Shown: piece after piece, positions 8,465 to 17,593 of the stretch | Position numbering within the stretch: position 1 is the first letter of the stretch | How the letters are laid out: the number at the start of each line of letters is the position of its first letter | Assembly: GCA_051208035.1 (NCBI GenBank) | Contig: JBPJFZ010000003.1 | Coordinates: 1-64,000, forward strand | DNA length: 64,000 nucleotides | Origin: JACKOB01 sp024234575 | GTDB lineage: Bacteria > Pseudomonadota > Gammaproteobacteria > Pseudomonadales > Oleiphilaceae | Direction of reading: 5' to 3' | Position numbers and translations under genes: made by a program | The notes under the pieces: model-generated | Seen by the model: the letters and a program-made list of their open reading frames with translations, nothing else | Told to the model about the DNA's origin: nothing | Database searches by the model: none

Positions 8465-9934
8465 TTAGGATGAGCAGCTGATTTCCATGTGCTTACCCCA
8501 ATCCGGTGGGAATCCTGCATATCTCTCCATTTCCTCCTGCCCCGTGAAAGGTGATCTAACCATCGTTAATAGTGTATCGATCATTGCGAAATCACCTTTC
8601 TCTGCCTCATCGATCGCTTGTTGTAGCATGTAGTTGCGCAATATATAGAGTGGGTTTTTGGTGCGCATGGCTTGCTGCCTCGCGTCTGCAGCAATATTTT
8701 CCCGCAGTAACCTGTGTGTGTAGCGGCGGGCCCACTTATCAAAAAGATTGCGGTCGGGAAACAGGTCCCTGACTTTTCCTGGGTCATCTTCACTATGAAA
8801 ATCGCAGAGCTGACGAAAGAAAATGGTGTAGTCCACTTTTTGACTGTGTAGTAGCTGCAGCAAATCTCTAATTAGCAGATTGTCTTGCTCTTCGTGCAGG
8901 GCGAGACCCAGTTTCGCGCTTAACTCTTTCTGTATCTGTTGGTGAAAGGCAGGTTCATAGCAGGCGAGCAGATCTTCGGATTTTTTAGCACCAATCAGGG
9001 GCGCCATTGCTGAGGCGAGACAGCGGGTGTTCCAAAAACCGATTCCCGGCTGCTGGTTGAAGGCATATCGGCCTTGATAGTCAGAATGATTACAAATGTA
9101 GTCGGCTTTAAAATCATCGAGGAAGGCGAATGGGCCATAATCAAAGGTATCCCCTGCAATAGACATATTGTCGGTATTCATCACGCCATGACAAAAACCG
9201 ATGGCTTGCCATTGGGCGATGAGCCTGGCAGTTCTCTCTATTGCGGCTTTTAACAGTAACTCGTGCTTGTCACGGGCGTCGCCGTATTCCGGGAATAACT
9301 GGTCAATGGTGTAGTTGGCAAGCGCTTCCAGGCCATTGTTATCGCGAATGGAGGCAAAGTATTCAAAATGGCCAAAGCGGATATGGGTTTTCGCCAGACG
9401 TAGTAATGTTGCTGCAGTTTCAACACGTTCTCGGTAAACCGGCTCGCGGCTGCCTGATATATTGAGTGCCCGGGTTGTGGGGATACCCAAACCATGCATC
9501 GCTTCACTGCACAGATACTCGCGAATTGTCGAGCGCAGAACGGCGCGCCCGTCGCCTTGTCGAGAGTAAGGGGTTTGCCCTGCACCTTTCAAGTGGATGT
9601 CCCAACGTTGTTGCTGCGGATCAATTATTTCTCCCAGCAATAAGCCTCTGCCATCCCCCAGTTCCGGGTTGAATATACCGAACTGATGGCCGGTATATTT
9701 CATCGCTATCGGGTCTGAACCGGGCAGCAAGGCGTTGCCAGTGCTGGCATCGATGAGCAGTTGCAGATCATCTACAGGCAGCTCAATGCCTAAAGAATTT
9801 GCTAAGGCAGTATTCCAGTGCACATGGTGTGGTTTTTTAATCGGGGTAGGCATCACTCGCCGATAAAAATTGGTGGGCAGGCGAGTGTAAGTGTTGTCAA
9901 AGTTCAGCGAGTCGAGGCGGCTCATATTGCACAA
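8465..9934 (-). CDS. selO: Protein adenylyltransferase SelO (YdiU)
   Basis: Pseudokinase-fold enzyme that transfers AMP from ATP to Ser/Thr/Tyr of target proteins, linked to redox stress. The 489-residue length fits the family. Family segments visible are YTGHQFGIFNPELGDGRG (nucleotide-binding loop), LKGAGQTPYSR, STIREYLCSEAMHGLG, GFCHGVMNTDNMS and DYGPFAFLDDF. The C-terminus ends in SCSS, the region that carries the Cys-x-x-Sec motif in animal homologues. The start may be 9934 or the ATG at 9925. It is convergent with the Lon-like gene, 20 bases apart. Confidence 0.95.
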   Translation of the reverse strand: MCNMSRLDSLNFDNTYTRLPTNFYRRVMPTPIKKPHHVHWNTALANSLGIELPVDDLQLLIDASTGNALLPGSDPIAMKYTGHQFGIFNPELGDGRGLLLGEIIDPQQQRWDIHLKGAGQTPYSRQGDGRAVLRSTIREYLCSEAMHGLGIPTTRALNISGSREPVYRERVETAATLLRLAKTHIRFGHFEYFASIRDNNGLEALANYTIDQLFPEYGDARDKHELLLKAAIERTARLIAQWQAIGFCHGVMNTDNMSIAGDTFDYGPFAFLDDFKADYICNHSDYQGRYAFNQQPGIGFWNTRCLASAMAPLIGAKKSEDLLACYEPAFHQQIQKELSAKLGLALHEEQDNLLIRDLLQLLHSQKVDYTIFFRQLCDFHSEDDPGKVRDLFPDRNLFDKWARRYTHRLLRENIAADARQQAMRTKNPLYILRNYMLQQAIDEAEKGDFAMIDTLLTMVRSPFTGQEEMERYAGFPPDWGKHMEISCSS

Positions 9935-9994
9935 ATAACCTAGTAAAATACTTGGTTATTGACTGTATCGATTCGTGTTGGATATGTCCAGCGT

Positions 9995-10633
9995 CTATTT
10001 ATTTTGGTCGACACCGAGAGCACTTAGCTGCCGATCATGCAACGCTGCCAGCAGGACAAGTGCGGCGATTGCCCCGATGAGCGCAAAGCCCATGTCGGAT
10101 TGTGTATCCCAGGCATATCCTTGCGTTCCCAAAAATGCTTCGGCTGAAATACCGGCACCCAGCGCGACACCCCATTCAATTAATTCATAAAACGCGCTAA
10201 AACCAAGACAAAAACAGACAGTAAAGAAGTTACGCCATTGGTCACCATTAAATACCTGCTGCCGAATGACGATTTCCCGGCAGACGATTGCCGGTATAAA
10301 GCCTTGCGCAAAATGGCCGACTTTATCGTAATTGTTTCGTTCAAAACCAAACCAGGGGCGAATAGTGTCGAAAAAGGGTACCTCTGCATAGGTGTAATGC
10401 GCGCCGATCATCAGGATGATGCAGTGAAGGAGAATCAGTTGGTAAGACAGGCGTGTCAGCCTGAAATTGTGATAGGTTTTGACTAGGATTGCAGCCCCAA
10501 TCAATGCGGGTAGCGTCTCTAAGAACCAGGTAAAAAGATCTTTCGGATGGTACACCGACCATACAAGCGTGAGGGTAAAAATACCCGCCCAAAGCCAGTA
10601 CCCCATTGTTTTACGTGCCGCTAAATCGTTCAT
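9995..10633 (-). CDS. DUF2238 inner-membrane protein (YjdF-like)
   Basis: A 212-residue integral membrane protein with about six helices. The conserved loops YTYAEVP, RNNYDKVGHFAQGF, FSAFYELIEW and GYAWDTQSDMG are diagnostic of DUF2238/YjdF. Acidic and His residues in these loops (E, D, H in DKVGH and ELIEW) suggest a metal or catalytic site, but the function is unknown. Transcribed alone on the minus strand. Confidence 0.88.
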   Translation of the reverse strand: MNDLAARKTMGYWLWAGIFTLTLVWSVYHPKDLFTWFLETLPALIGAAILVKTYHNFRLTRLSYQLILLHCIILMIGAHYTYAEVPFFDTIRPWFGFERNNYDKVGHFAQGFIPAIVCREIVIRQQVFNGDQWRNFFTVCFCLGFSAFYELIEWGVALGAGISAEAFLGTQGYAWDTQSDMGFALIGAIAALVLLAALHDRQLSALGVDQNK

Positions 10634-10742
10634 TGCTCTGTGTTATTCCTGAGGCTGACGTTAGGAGGATGATAGAGTGCTTTGCGTAAAATTCCTATCG
10701 GCATGGGGATGTTTTTGATCAGAGGCATCGCGGCTGCGGCTT

Positions 10743-11165
10743 TTAGCGTTGATAAATATCAGCGCGCATCGGTGCTAATTTTGCCAATACACGGTTTTGC
10801 AAAGGATAACTGACATCTGCTTTAGTCATCGCATTAATGAGCAGGTCGACAGTGCGGTTAAAATCGGACTCGCTGATATTCATTCCGGTGTGCACCTTTT
10901 CCATGCTGTCGCCTGTGTATTGGCAGTTTCCGCCGGTTTCCGCACAGAGTTGCTCAATGAGCTTTTCACGAAATCGGGAAACATCAGAGTCTTTAAAGTG
11001 CTGAAAGATTACCGCATCAAATTCAATCTCTTTAATGAAATTATCGACGATTAAGGCTATTTTTTCCTGGCCGCCAAGCTGATCGTAAAGGGATGTGGGT
11101 GTTGATGCACAACCGCCAAAACTCAGTATGGCAAGGAGGAGTGAGAGATGTCTAAGCATTACCAT
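10743..11165 (-). CDS. Group 1 truncated haemoglobin with lipoprotein signal peptide
   Basis: The first 19 residues form a lipoprotein signal with lipobox FGGC (Cys19), so the globin should be lipid-anchored in the periplasm. The rest matches group I 2-on-2 globins: SLYDQLGG at the start, RFREKLIEQLC, and proximal His92 in VHTGM. Heme binding for O2 or NO chemistry is inferred. The ATG at 11165 overlaps the stop of the preceding DUF3034 gene, so the two are translationally coupled. Globins of this group are normally cytoplasmic, so the export signal is notable. Confidence 0.88.
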   Translation of the reverse strand: MVMLRHLSLLLAILSFGGCASTPTSLYDQLGGQEKIALIVDNFIKEIEFDAVIFQHFKDSDVSRFREKLIEQLCAETGGNCQYTGDSMEKVHTGMNISESDFNRTVDLLINAMTKADVSYPLQNRVLAKLAPMRADIYQR

Positions 11166-12004
11166 AAATACCCCGTCATCGATAAGTAAAGCCCTTGCTG
11201 ATCTTTAGCTCCGGCAATATCGCCAAGCTGTGCCCAGGCTGCCGTGAAGTTAACATGCTTGTTGGGCAGATAGGTGACAAATAAGTCTTTCCAGTCATCC
11301 TCTTTTATCGCCAGGTTATCGGGCTTTTGTCGATACTCAATACCAATGGCCAGTTGCCTTGAAACGAGCACACCTAGCGATCCTTCAAGCATAACTTCGT
11401 AACTGTTGTTATTGATTCCCCCGTAGCCCAACAAGCCCAGTTGATTGGCTTTGGTCGCGCGTGCGGTGAGGTTCCATATCAGGTTGTAGCCAGCTAATGC
11501 ACCCAGGTGAACTTTTGTCATCGCGAGGTATAAGTCGGTGCCATCGTCATAGCTTTTAGCGCCAACAAGTTTGGCAACCCCGGGATCTTGCAGCTTTTTA
11601 TACTGCAGGCCAATGCTGGTTTGTGGCCATGCACTATAAATCACGTCGCCATAAAGTCTGGTTTTAACGCCAAATATGTTTTGGTTGATATCTCCCCCCA
11701 AAGAGGTAAGGTCAAAGGTTTGTCGGGCGGCGCTGATTTCTATGCGATCATATATGCCAACGCTAACGCCCCAGGCATTTAGCCGATAATCATCAAGATT
11801 TGCTTGTGTACTGAAGGCGGCAACAGAAAACTCGTCCTCACTATCGTAGCCAGCCAATGTTGCCCAAGGTACGATGCCGCCGCCACCACTTCCTTCCAGT
11901 TGTGTTAAACCTGCGGTGGCCAATAGTTTTCCTTCGCCCGCGAGGGTTGTTTGCGTTAGTAGCAGCAAAGCAAAAGTTTGGCTAAAAAAGCGCACTTGCT
12001 TCAT
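11159..12004 (-). CDS. DUF3034 family outer-membrane-like protein
   Basis: The start is placed at the ATG at 12004 (AGGAAA ribosome-binding site just upstream), giving a signal peptide MKQVRFFSQTFALLLLTQ ending near TLAGEG. The mature protein opens with LLATAGLTQLEGSGGGGIVPWATLAGY, the DUF3034 hallmark, and is rich in alternating polar/aromatic strands ending in an aromatic residue (GYLW), as in an outer-membrane beta barrel. It is coupled to the lipoprotein globin downstream. Function unknown. Confidence 0.85.
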   Translation of the reverse strand: MKQVRFFSQTFALLLLTQTTLAGEGKLLATAGLTQLEGSGGGGIVPWATLAGYDSEDEFSVAAFSTQANLDDYRLNAWGVSVGIYDRIEISAARQTFDLTSLGGDINQNIFGVKTRLYGDVIYSAWPQTSIGLQYKKLQDPGVAKLVGAKSYDDGTDLYLAMTKVHLGALAGYNLIWNLTARATKANQLGLLGYGGINNNSYEVMLEGSLGVLVSRQLAIGIEYRQKPDNLAIKEDDWKDLFVTYLPNKHVNFTAAWAQLGDIAGAKDQQGLYLSMTGYLW

Positions 12005-12165
12005 GTTTTTTCCTGTTTCTTTTGTCTGACCGGGTAAGAATTTTTTGGGCTGATGCATTATCTGCAGAGACTTTAACCACCCTGTGTTTTTACTATAGTT
12101 TAATCGGGCGGACTTGCCTTGGAGGTAAAAGCACTCGCCACAGTTCGCTGGATTTTAATATTGGC

Positions 12166-12849
12166 TTAATGGTTGCGATCCAGTTCTTCGTGATCATGTA
12201 TCAGCAAAACAATTAATGCTTTCGGTCCATGTGCACCATAGGCAAGAGTCTGTTGGATATCGGCAGTTTTCGATGGGCCGGAAATCAGCAGGGCATTGGT
12301 TGGCATGGCATTGTCTGGCCAACCCTGCTGTACGATCAATTCGTTAAAATTGCTGACCAAGGTTGAGGTTCGTAACAAGGCTACGTGTACAGGTGGAACC
12401 AGCGACATGGCGCGCGGTTCGGCGACGGATGGCAATAACAGCAAGGTACCTGTATCGGCAATGGCGCCAGCGGTGTCAGTCAGCGAAGCGTCAATCTGGT
12501 GAAACACGGTTTCTTTCAAAAGTGCAAACGATTTATTGTAGCGGGTAAGGGTTAGCGGCTGTTGGCAAAGCCCTGCGTTATCAGCAAACTTCTGAGCACT
12601 GGCTGAGGCGCTACTGATCAGCCAGTGTTTTAGTTTTTGTTCACTGGCTAGCAGCAACAGTGCGGCAGGCCATTCTGATTCTGTTGTATCGATGATCTGA
12701 GTATGTGCAAGCTGCATGGCATTTGTTAGCTGCGTCAGTCGGTCGGCCATGCTCATTGCCGGTAGCTGCATGTTGGGAATGGGGGCAGGCTTAATGTTTT
12801 TACTGGCACCACGAAGCCGTTGCAGAATGTTCTCCCGGGCACTACTCAT
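12166..12849 (-). CDS. lutC: Lactate utilization protein LutC (YkgG family)
   Basis: Third subunit of the LutABC L-lactate oxidation complex. The start at 12849 (MSSARENILQRLRG) overlaps the lutB stop as ATGA, which is typical translational coupling; the longer open frame upstream runs inside lutB and is discarded. Visible family features are ADTGTLLLLPS (glycine/threonine loop) and the C-terminal SGPSKTADIQQTLAYGAHGP, diagnostic of LutC/YkgG. 227 residues, normal size. Confidence 0.92.
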   Translation of the reverse strand: MSSARENILQRLRGASKNIKPAPIPNMQLPAMSMADRLTQLTNAMQLAHTQIIDTTESEWPAALLLLASEQKLKHWLISSASASAQKFADNAGLCQQPLTLTRYNKSFALLKETVFHQIDASLTDTAGAIADTGTLLLLPSVAEPRAMSLVPPVHVALLRTSTLVSNFNELIVQQGWPDNAMPTNALLISGPSKTADIQQTLAYGAHGPKALIVLLIHDHEELDRNH

Positions 12850-14276
12850 AATTGATCCTCTTTGCTGGTGGCCTGCTTTCGATGCCGCATGAGTTCGTGT
12901 AGTGTCTGAGGCGCAGGTTTGGGCGCCGAATGATAGCGTGTCCAGGCACCAAAACTTCTGGGCATGAGCAAGCGCAGTCGACTGATGGCAAACGTTACCA
13001 TGAGGTAGATAGCGGGTGCTCGATGAACCCACTTCCAGAACATCCAGGCTATCGCTTCTGTCTTTTTTCGATGGGAGCCAATTCCTGCCCGGTTGTCTGG
13101 TGGTATCGCTGCGGCCGATTTTTTCTGCCGTAAGGTACGGATGAGATCAGCCAGCGGAATTTCTACCGGACACACTTCACCGCAGGCACCATTCAGTGAG
13201 CATCCTTCGGTCATCTCTCCGTGCTTTTCGAGCCCTTCAATTTGGGGCATGACAACCTGGCCGATTGGTCCTGGGTAAACCGTGCCATAGGCGTGTCCAC
13301 CAATGCGGCTATACACCGGACAATGATTCATACAGGCGCCACAGCGAATGCAGCGAAGGGTTTCTTGCAAATGCGTGTCTTGATAAATACGGCTGCGGCC
13401 GTTATCGAGTAGCACTAGATGTACTTCTTCCGGGCCGTCTCTTTCGCCTTTTTTCCGGGGCGAGCTGATCATATTGAAGTAGGTTGTGATACGCTGTCCG
13501 GTTGCAGATCTCGTTAGTAATGAGAGTAGTGGCGGAATGTCACTAATCTTTTCGACAACCTTTTCGATCCCGGTAATAGCAATATGTACTGGAGGAATGG
13601 TTGTGCACATTCTGCCATTGCCTTCATTTTCGACAAGACAGAGGGTGCCGGTTTCTGCGACGGCAAAGTTGACACCCGAGATACCGACGTCAGCCTTGAA
13701 GAACTTGTCCCGCAGAATGGTTCGGCCCACACCAATAAGTTCGTCGACATTGTTGGTGTAACCGACTCCGTCAATTTTTTCTTCAAATAGCCGGGCGATT
13801 TGCTCTTTGCTTTTATGAATGGCTGGCATGATGATATGCGACGGTGTCTCTTCTGCCAGCTGCACAATGTATTCGCCCATGTCCGACTCAATGCACTCAA
13901 TACCTCTGGTTTCGAGATAGTGGTTGAGGCCAACCTCTTCGCTCACCATCGACTTGCCTTTTACCGCAAGTTTGGCATTTCGCCGGTGCATTATCTGGTA
14001 AATAATTTCACAAGCCTCGGTGGGGGTTTCTGCCCAATGCACTTGAATACCATTTTTTTGACATTGGGCTTCTAATTGCTCGAGCAGGCTGGGGAGGCGG
14101 CTTAAAACGTTTGCTCTAATTTGATGCCCTAGTGCTCGCAGTTCGGCAAGTTCGCGCTCATCGGTAAACACAGAGGCTCGTTTTTCTCGTAGAAAATCCA
14201 TTGCGCCGCGAAAGTTACTTCTCAGCGCTTCGTCGACCAGGGCACCGGTTGCTCGTTGTCGAAAAGTAGGGGTCAT
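12846..14276 (-). CDS. lutB: Lactate utilization iron-sulfur protein LutB
   Basis: Iron-sulfur subunit of LutABC. The N-terminal LutB/LUD domain (TEACEIIYQIMHRRNAK, GKSMVSEEVGLNHYL) is followed by a first 4Fe-4S motif CIRCGACMNHCPVY and a second CSLNGACGEVCPVEIPLADL. The start is set at 14276 (MTPTFRQRATG) with GAGG upstream, 14 bases after the lutA stop; the upstream part of the frame overlaps lutA and is unlikely. The operon order lutA-lutB-lutC is intact. Confidence 0.94.
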   Translation of the reverse strand: MTPTFRQRATGALVDEALRSNFRGAMDFLREKRASVFTDERELAELRALGHQIRANVLSRLPSLLEQLEAQCQKNGIQVHWAETPTEACEIIYQIMHRRNAKLAVKGKSMVSEEVGLNHYLETRGIECIESDMGEYIVQLAEETPSHIIMPAIHKSKEQIARLFEEKIDGVGYTNNVDELIGVGRTILRDKFFKADVGISGVNFAVAETGTLCLVENEGNGRMCTTIPPVHIAITGIEKVVEKISDIPPLLSLLTRSATGQRITTYFNMISSPRKKGERDGPEEVHLVLLDNGRSRIYQDTHLQETLRCIRCGACMNHCPVYSRIGGHAYGTVYPGPIGQVVMPQIEGLEKHGEMTEGCSLNGACGEVCPVEIPLADLIRTLRQKKSAAAIPPDNRAGIGSHRKKTEAIAWMFWKWVHRAPAIYLMVTFAISRLRLLMPRSFGAWTRYHSAPKPAPQTLHELMRHRKQATSKEDQL

Positions 14277-14290
14277 CAGTAGCCTCGAAT

Positions 14291-15040
14291 TTACCGGGTT
14301 CTGCGCCATAGCAGGCTGGCGATATGTTCGCTGCGCATTGGCGCGTTGTCTTTTGCCATCATGCCACTCAGGTGCATGAGACACCCACAATCTCCACTTA
14401 TCAGGTTTACTACCCCGGTTTTTTTAATGGCATCGCACTTGTCCTTGCCCATCGCTGCGGATATCGCTGGCTGCTTGATGGCAAATGTGCCGCCAAATCC
14501 GCAGCATTCACTGGCGCGCTCAGGCTCGCAGATCTCTACATTCTCGAGTTGATGCAATAGTTGCATGGTCTGAGTGGTCACTTGCATATCCCGCCTGGCG
14601 CTGCAGGACTGGTGCAGCACAACTTTGATCGGCGGGCCTTTGTCCTGCAATGTGATATTTACCGTATTGCTGAGAAACTCGCTAAATTCGTAAATGCGAT
14701 TGGCGAGATTTAATGCTTGCGCGTGTAAGGGGTGACCTTCAAGCAAACGGGGATAATGGTGTTTCATCATCGCCGCACAGGATGCGGAAGGAACAACCAC
14801 CGGTATAGGTCTGGTGAAAAGTGCGATCTGCGCTGCGGCCACTTCGATGGCTTCATTGTTATAGCCTGAGTTGTAGGGAGGCTGTCCACAGCAGGTTTGT
14901 TGCGGGGGGAAGATAACTTTAATGCCTTCTCGCTCAATTAACTCAATCGCAGAGATCCCCGCGTCTGGGTAAAATACGTCGATAAGACAGGTGCCGAAAA
15001 AATATACTTCAGCGGGAATCGAGGGGGTGTGTTCGCTCAT
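14291..15040 (-). CDS. lutA: Lactate utilization protein LutA (CCG-domain Fe-S oxidoreductase)
   Basis: First gene of lutABC. It carries two cysteine-rich CCG repeats: CCGQPPYNSGY near residues 48-58 and ECCGFGGTFAIK near 178-189, which bind the noncubane Fe-S cofactor in heterodisulfide-reductase-like proteins. The opening YFFGTCLIDVFYPDAG is typical of LutA. Length 249 is standard. The thioesterase-like gene lies 11 bases upstream on the same strand, so they may share a transcript. Confidence 0.93.
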   Translation of the reverse strand: MSEHTPSIPAEVYFFGTCLIDVFYPDAGISAIELIEREGIKVIFPPQQTCCGQPPYNSGYNNEAIEVAAAQIALFTRPIPVVVPSASCAAMMKHHYPRLLEGHPLHAQALNLANRIYEFSEFLSNTVNITLQDKGPPIKVVLHQSCSARRDMQVTTQTMQLLHQLENVEICEPERASECCGFGGTFAIKQPAISAAMGKDKCDAIKKTGVVNLISGDCGCLMHLSGMMAKDNAPMRSEHIASLLWRRTR

Positions 15041-15051
15041 CGCAACTCTCT

Positions 15052-15504
15052 CTAGCGCCGGACAATAACGTAATCTGCTTCAAGATACCCTCGCTTTTTC
15101 CCATTGCTAAAAATAGAAACAATAATAGGAAAGGTCGCCCTTTTTTCATTTTCCAGCTGTAACTCGATCTCCTCGTCTTTGAGGTTAGCATCCAGTGATG
15201 ACTGCAGGCTGATGTGTGCGGTCACAGGCCGTTTATAGTGGATCGTTGCTTCCTTGACAACTAATTGACCCACGATGCCCGCTAGTGTGATGCGGTTATG
15301 TACCAGGGCCCAGCCGGTTGCCACCGCCAAGGCATAAAGACTACCGGCAAATCCGGTACCGTGCATATTAATATTTGGCGTGAGAGGGGCCTGTGTTTCT
15401 ATATTGAAGCCATCCAGTTTAGAGCAGCTTAACTGCATAAACTGACACAAGGGAATATGCGCCTGCAGCAGTTGTGTCATTTCTTCGCTAGTCATAATCG
15501 GCAT
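15052..15504 (-). CDS. Hotdog-fold thioesterase domain protein (YiiD C-terminal type)
   Basis: A 150-residue single hotdog domain with PLTPNINMHGTGFAGSLYALA, the signature of the YiiD C-terminal thioesterase-like family, and VVKEATIHYKRPV in the central strand. It likely acts on acyl thioesters, substrate unknown. It sits directly upstream of lutABC in the same orientation, but a functional link is not evident. An alternative start is MTSEEM four codons in. Confidence 0.82.
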   Translation of the reverse strand: MPIMTSEEMTQLLQAHIPLCQFMQLSCSKLDGFNIETQAPLTPNINMHGTGFAGSLYALAVATGWALVHNRITLAGIVGQLVVKEATIHYKRPVTAHISLQSSLDANLKDEEIELQLENEKRATFPIIVSIFSNGKKRGYLEADYVIVRR

Positions 15505-15730
15505 TACCCTTCGATGTTTTTAATAACACTAATGCGCACCGGCCAGTATAGAAACTTTAAGAACTGGTCGCATATCAACTGCCAACATTGTAGGTGCAAG
15601 TGGCACAATGGTTCAAAGCAAATCGATTAATTAATTCGTCGGATAGACAACCAAAAAATGCAAAGCCAGTGTCATGGATTTTCAAGCCCGGCAGCGTTAT
15701 GCTCGTGGCAGAATATTGATGGGGAGCATT

Positions 15731-16714
15731 ATGCAATATATAGATATGACAGAATTTGGCGGGCCTGATGTACTTAAGCTAGCCACAGGTGAGCGGCCAG
15801 AACCGAAAGCAGGGGAGGTTTTAATAAGGGTCGTGGCAGCAGGGATAAACAGACCTGATGTGGTGCAACGGCAAGGGCATTATCCCGCGCCACCGGGGGC
15901 ATCACCCATTTTAGGGCTTGAGGTGTCTGGTGAAATTGTCGCATTGGGGCAAGATGTGTCCTGCTGGAGATTGGGCGACAACGTGTGCGCGTTGGCGAAT
16001 GGCGGTGGCTATGCCGAGTACGTCGCCATACCAGCCAGTCAGTGTCTGCCCATACCGCAAGGTTTGTCGATGGTTGAGGCGGCGGCTTTGCCAGAAACCT
16101 GCTTTACGGTTTGGAGCAATGTTTTTGATCGTGCAGGGCTTAAGTCTGGTGACAGTTTTCTTGTACATGGTGGGGCAAGCGGTATTGGTACTACGGCAAT
16201 TCAGATCGCATCGGCTTTAGGGGCGCGAGTTTTTACCACTGTTGGTAGCGATGAAAAAGTGCGTGTGTGTCAAGAGTTAGGGGCCGAAGTTGCGATTAAC
16301 TACCATAATGCCGATTTCGTTGATGTGATCAAAGCAGCACTTGGTAAACAGGGCATTAATGTCATCCTGGATATGGTGGGTGGTGACTATATTGCTCGTA
16401 ATATTAAGGTGGCGGCTGTGGATGGCCGAATTGTTAATATTGGTTTCTTGCAAGGGTCGATTGCCGAAGTGAACTTCATGATGGTAATGCTAAAGCGCCT
16501 CACGCTAACTGGCTCGACCTTGCGCCCGCAGTCCGATCAAGTGAAAGCAGGCATTGCCCGAAACCTGCAGAACACGGTTTGGCCATTGCTGGAGTCTGGC
16601 AAGGTGCGTCCGTTAGTCGCCGCCACTTTCCCGCTGGCGCAGGCCGAAGACGCCCATCGCTTAATGGAGAGTAATCGTCATATCGGTAAAATAGTGTTGA
16701 AGGTTTCTGAGTGA
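15731..16714 (+). CDS. NAD(P)H quinone oxidoreductase, PIG3 family
   Basis: Medium-chain dehydrogenase/reductase without zinc ligands. The Rossmann motif is VHGGASGIGTTAIQIA; the opening INRPDVVQRQGHYPAPPGASPILGLE is characteristic of the TP53I3/PIG3 quinone reductase subgroup. The start at 15731 (MQYIDM) has GGGGAG about 6 bases upstream; the open frame extends 57 bases further without a good ribosome-binding site. About 327 residues. It probably carries out NADPH-dependent quinone reduction. Confidence 0.9.
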   Translation: MQYIDMTEFGGPDVLKLATGERPEPKAGEVLIRVVAAGINRPDVVQRQGHYPAPPGASPILGLEVSGEIVALGQDVSCWRLGDNVCALANGGGYAEYVAIPASQCLPIPQGLSMVEAAALPETCFTVWSNVFDRAGLKSGDSFLVHGGASGIGTTAIQIASALGARVFTTVGSDEKVRVCQELGAEVAINYHNADFVDVIKAALGKQGINVILDMVGGDYIARNIKVAAVDGRIVNIGFLQGSIAEVNFMMVMLKRLTLTGSTLRPQSDQVKAGIARNLQNTVWPLLESGKVRPLVAATFPLAQAEDAHRLMESNRHIGKIVLKVSE

Positions 16715-16815
16715 TTTGTATTTGATGTCGTGGTGCAAACAAAAATAGAGTAAAGTGCCGGGCATTGCGGTGTTGAATGGTTTAACGCCCTAAAAGCTTT
16801 TTAAAGGATACATGT

Positions 16816-17304
16816 ATGATCGGTAACGATGTTCTGCGGCGTTTGCGCTACACGCTGAATTATGATGATGCCCGAATGATTTCGGTATTTGCTTTGGCAG
16901 ACCATGTTGTCACCACTGAGCAACTTATCGGCTGGTTAAAAAAAGACGAAGATCCGGAGCTGGTTAAAATGCCTGATCGTGAGCTAGCGATTTTTCTAAA
17001 TGGTTTGATCATCGAAAAGCGTGGCAAAAAAGACGGTCCACAACCAGAGCCCGAGAACAGACTGACCAATAACAGCATCTTTATGAAAATAAAAATAGCC
17101 CTTAATCTAAAGGCAGAAGAAGTGCTCGAAATTTTAGCATTGGCTGATTTTGCGTTAAGCAAACATGAGCTGAGTGCGTTTTTCCGCAAGCCAGACCATA
17201 AGCATTACCGCGAGTGCCAGGATCAGGTATTGCGCAATTTTCTGAATGGCTTGCAAACGAAAATGCGTACCAAGCCTGTTGCCGCACCTACAGTAAAAAA
17301 ATAA
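16816..17304 (+). CDS. DUF1456 family protein (YehS-like)
   Basis: Two tandem copies of the DUF1456 domain: MIGNDVLRRLRYTLN to FLNGLI (about 1-65) and NSIFMKIKIALNLK to FLNGLQ (about 88-148). The repeats share the L..AL.L....L.I..LAD pattern and both end in FLNGL. Cytoplasmic; function unestablished. AAAGGA precedes the ATG. A monocistronic gene between the quinone reductase and the alkane cluster. Confidence 0.9.
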   Translation: MIGNDVLRRLRYTLNYDDARMISVFALADHVVTTEQLIGWLKKDEDPELVKMPDRELAIFLNGLIIEKRGKKDGPQPEPENRLTNNSIFMKIKIALNLKAEEVLEILALADFALSKHELSAFFRKPDHKHYRECQDQVLRNFLNGLQTKMRTKPVAAPTVKK

Positions 17305-17359
17305 TACACTTAAATTTCTCTCAACTACCTGCAATTGACCGTTTAAGTTTTTCAAGAGT

Positions 17360-17397
17360 GCCATCGAAACCCATTGAGTTGAGTGGGGGTTGATGGC
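17360..17397. terminator. Possible terminator hairpin after the YehS-like gene
   Basis: An imperfect inverted repeat (GCCATC...AACCC / GGGGTT...GATGGC) lies 56 bases after the YehS-like stop; a T-run follows only about 16 bases later, so termination is not certain. Confidence 0.35.
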
Positions 17398-17469
17398 ATC
17401 AACTGTTGCTATATTTTTTTATGCACCTATGTCGGACAATCCCCACGATTCTTAAAACCTACCCAAATC

Positions 17470-17485
17470 CCTAACTTTAGTTAGG
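17470..17485. promoter_or_regulatory. Palindrome upstream of alkB, candidate AlkS operator
   Basis: CCTAACTTTAGTTAGG is a perfect 7-2-7 inverted repeat 109 bases before the alkB start. A CATAAT -10-like hexamer at 17508-17513 would put the -35 region (17485-17490, GTTTGC, poor) next to the palindrome and the palindrome centre near -42, a position typical of activator sites overlapping a weak -35. Assignment to the alkS product encoded downstream is inference. Confidence 0.55.
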
Positions 17486-17593
17486 TTTGCCCCATCTTTG
17501 CTTTTGTCATAATTGTTCTCAATCGGAATCGGGTCAGAAAAACTGGCTCACTGATAAGACGACAACAACCTTTACTTAAAAAGGGGAAGGAAT

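Noticed and set aside
12850..13032. Extended N-terminus of LutC
   Set aside because: Would lie entirely inside lutB; the ATGA overlap at 12846-12849 is the natural start.
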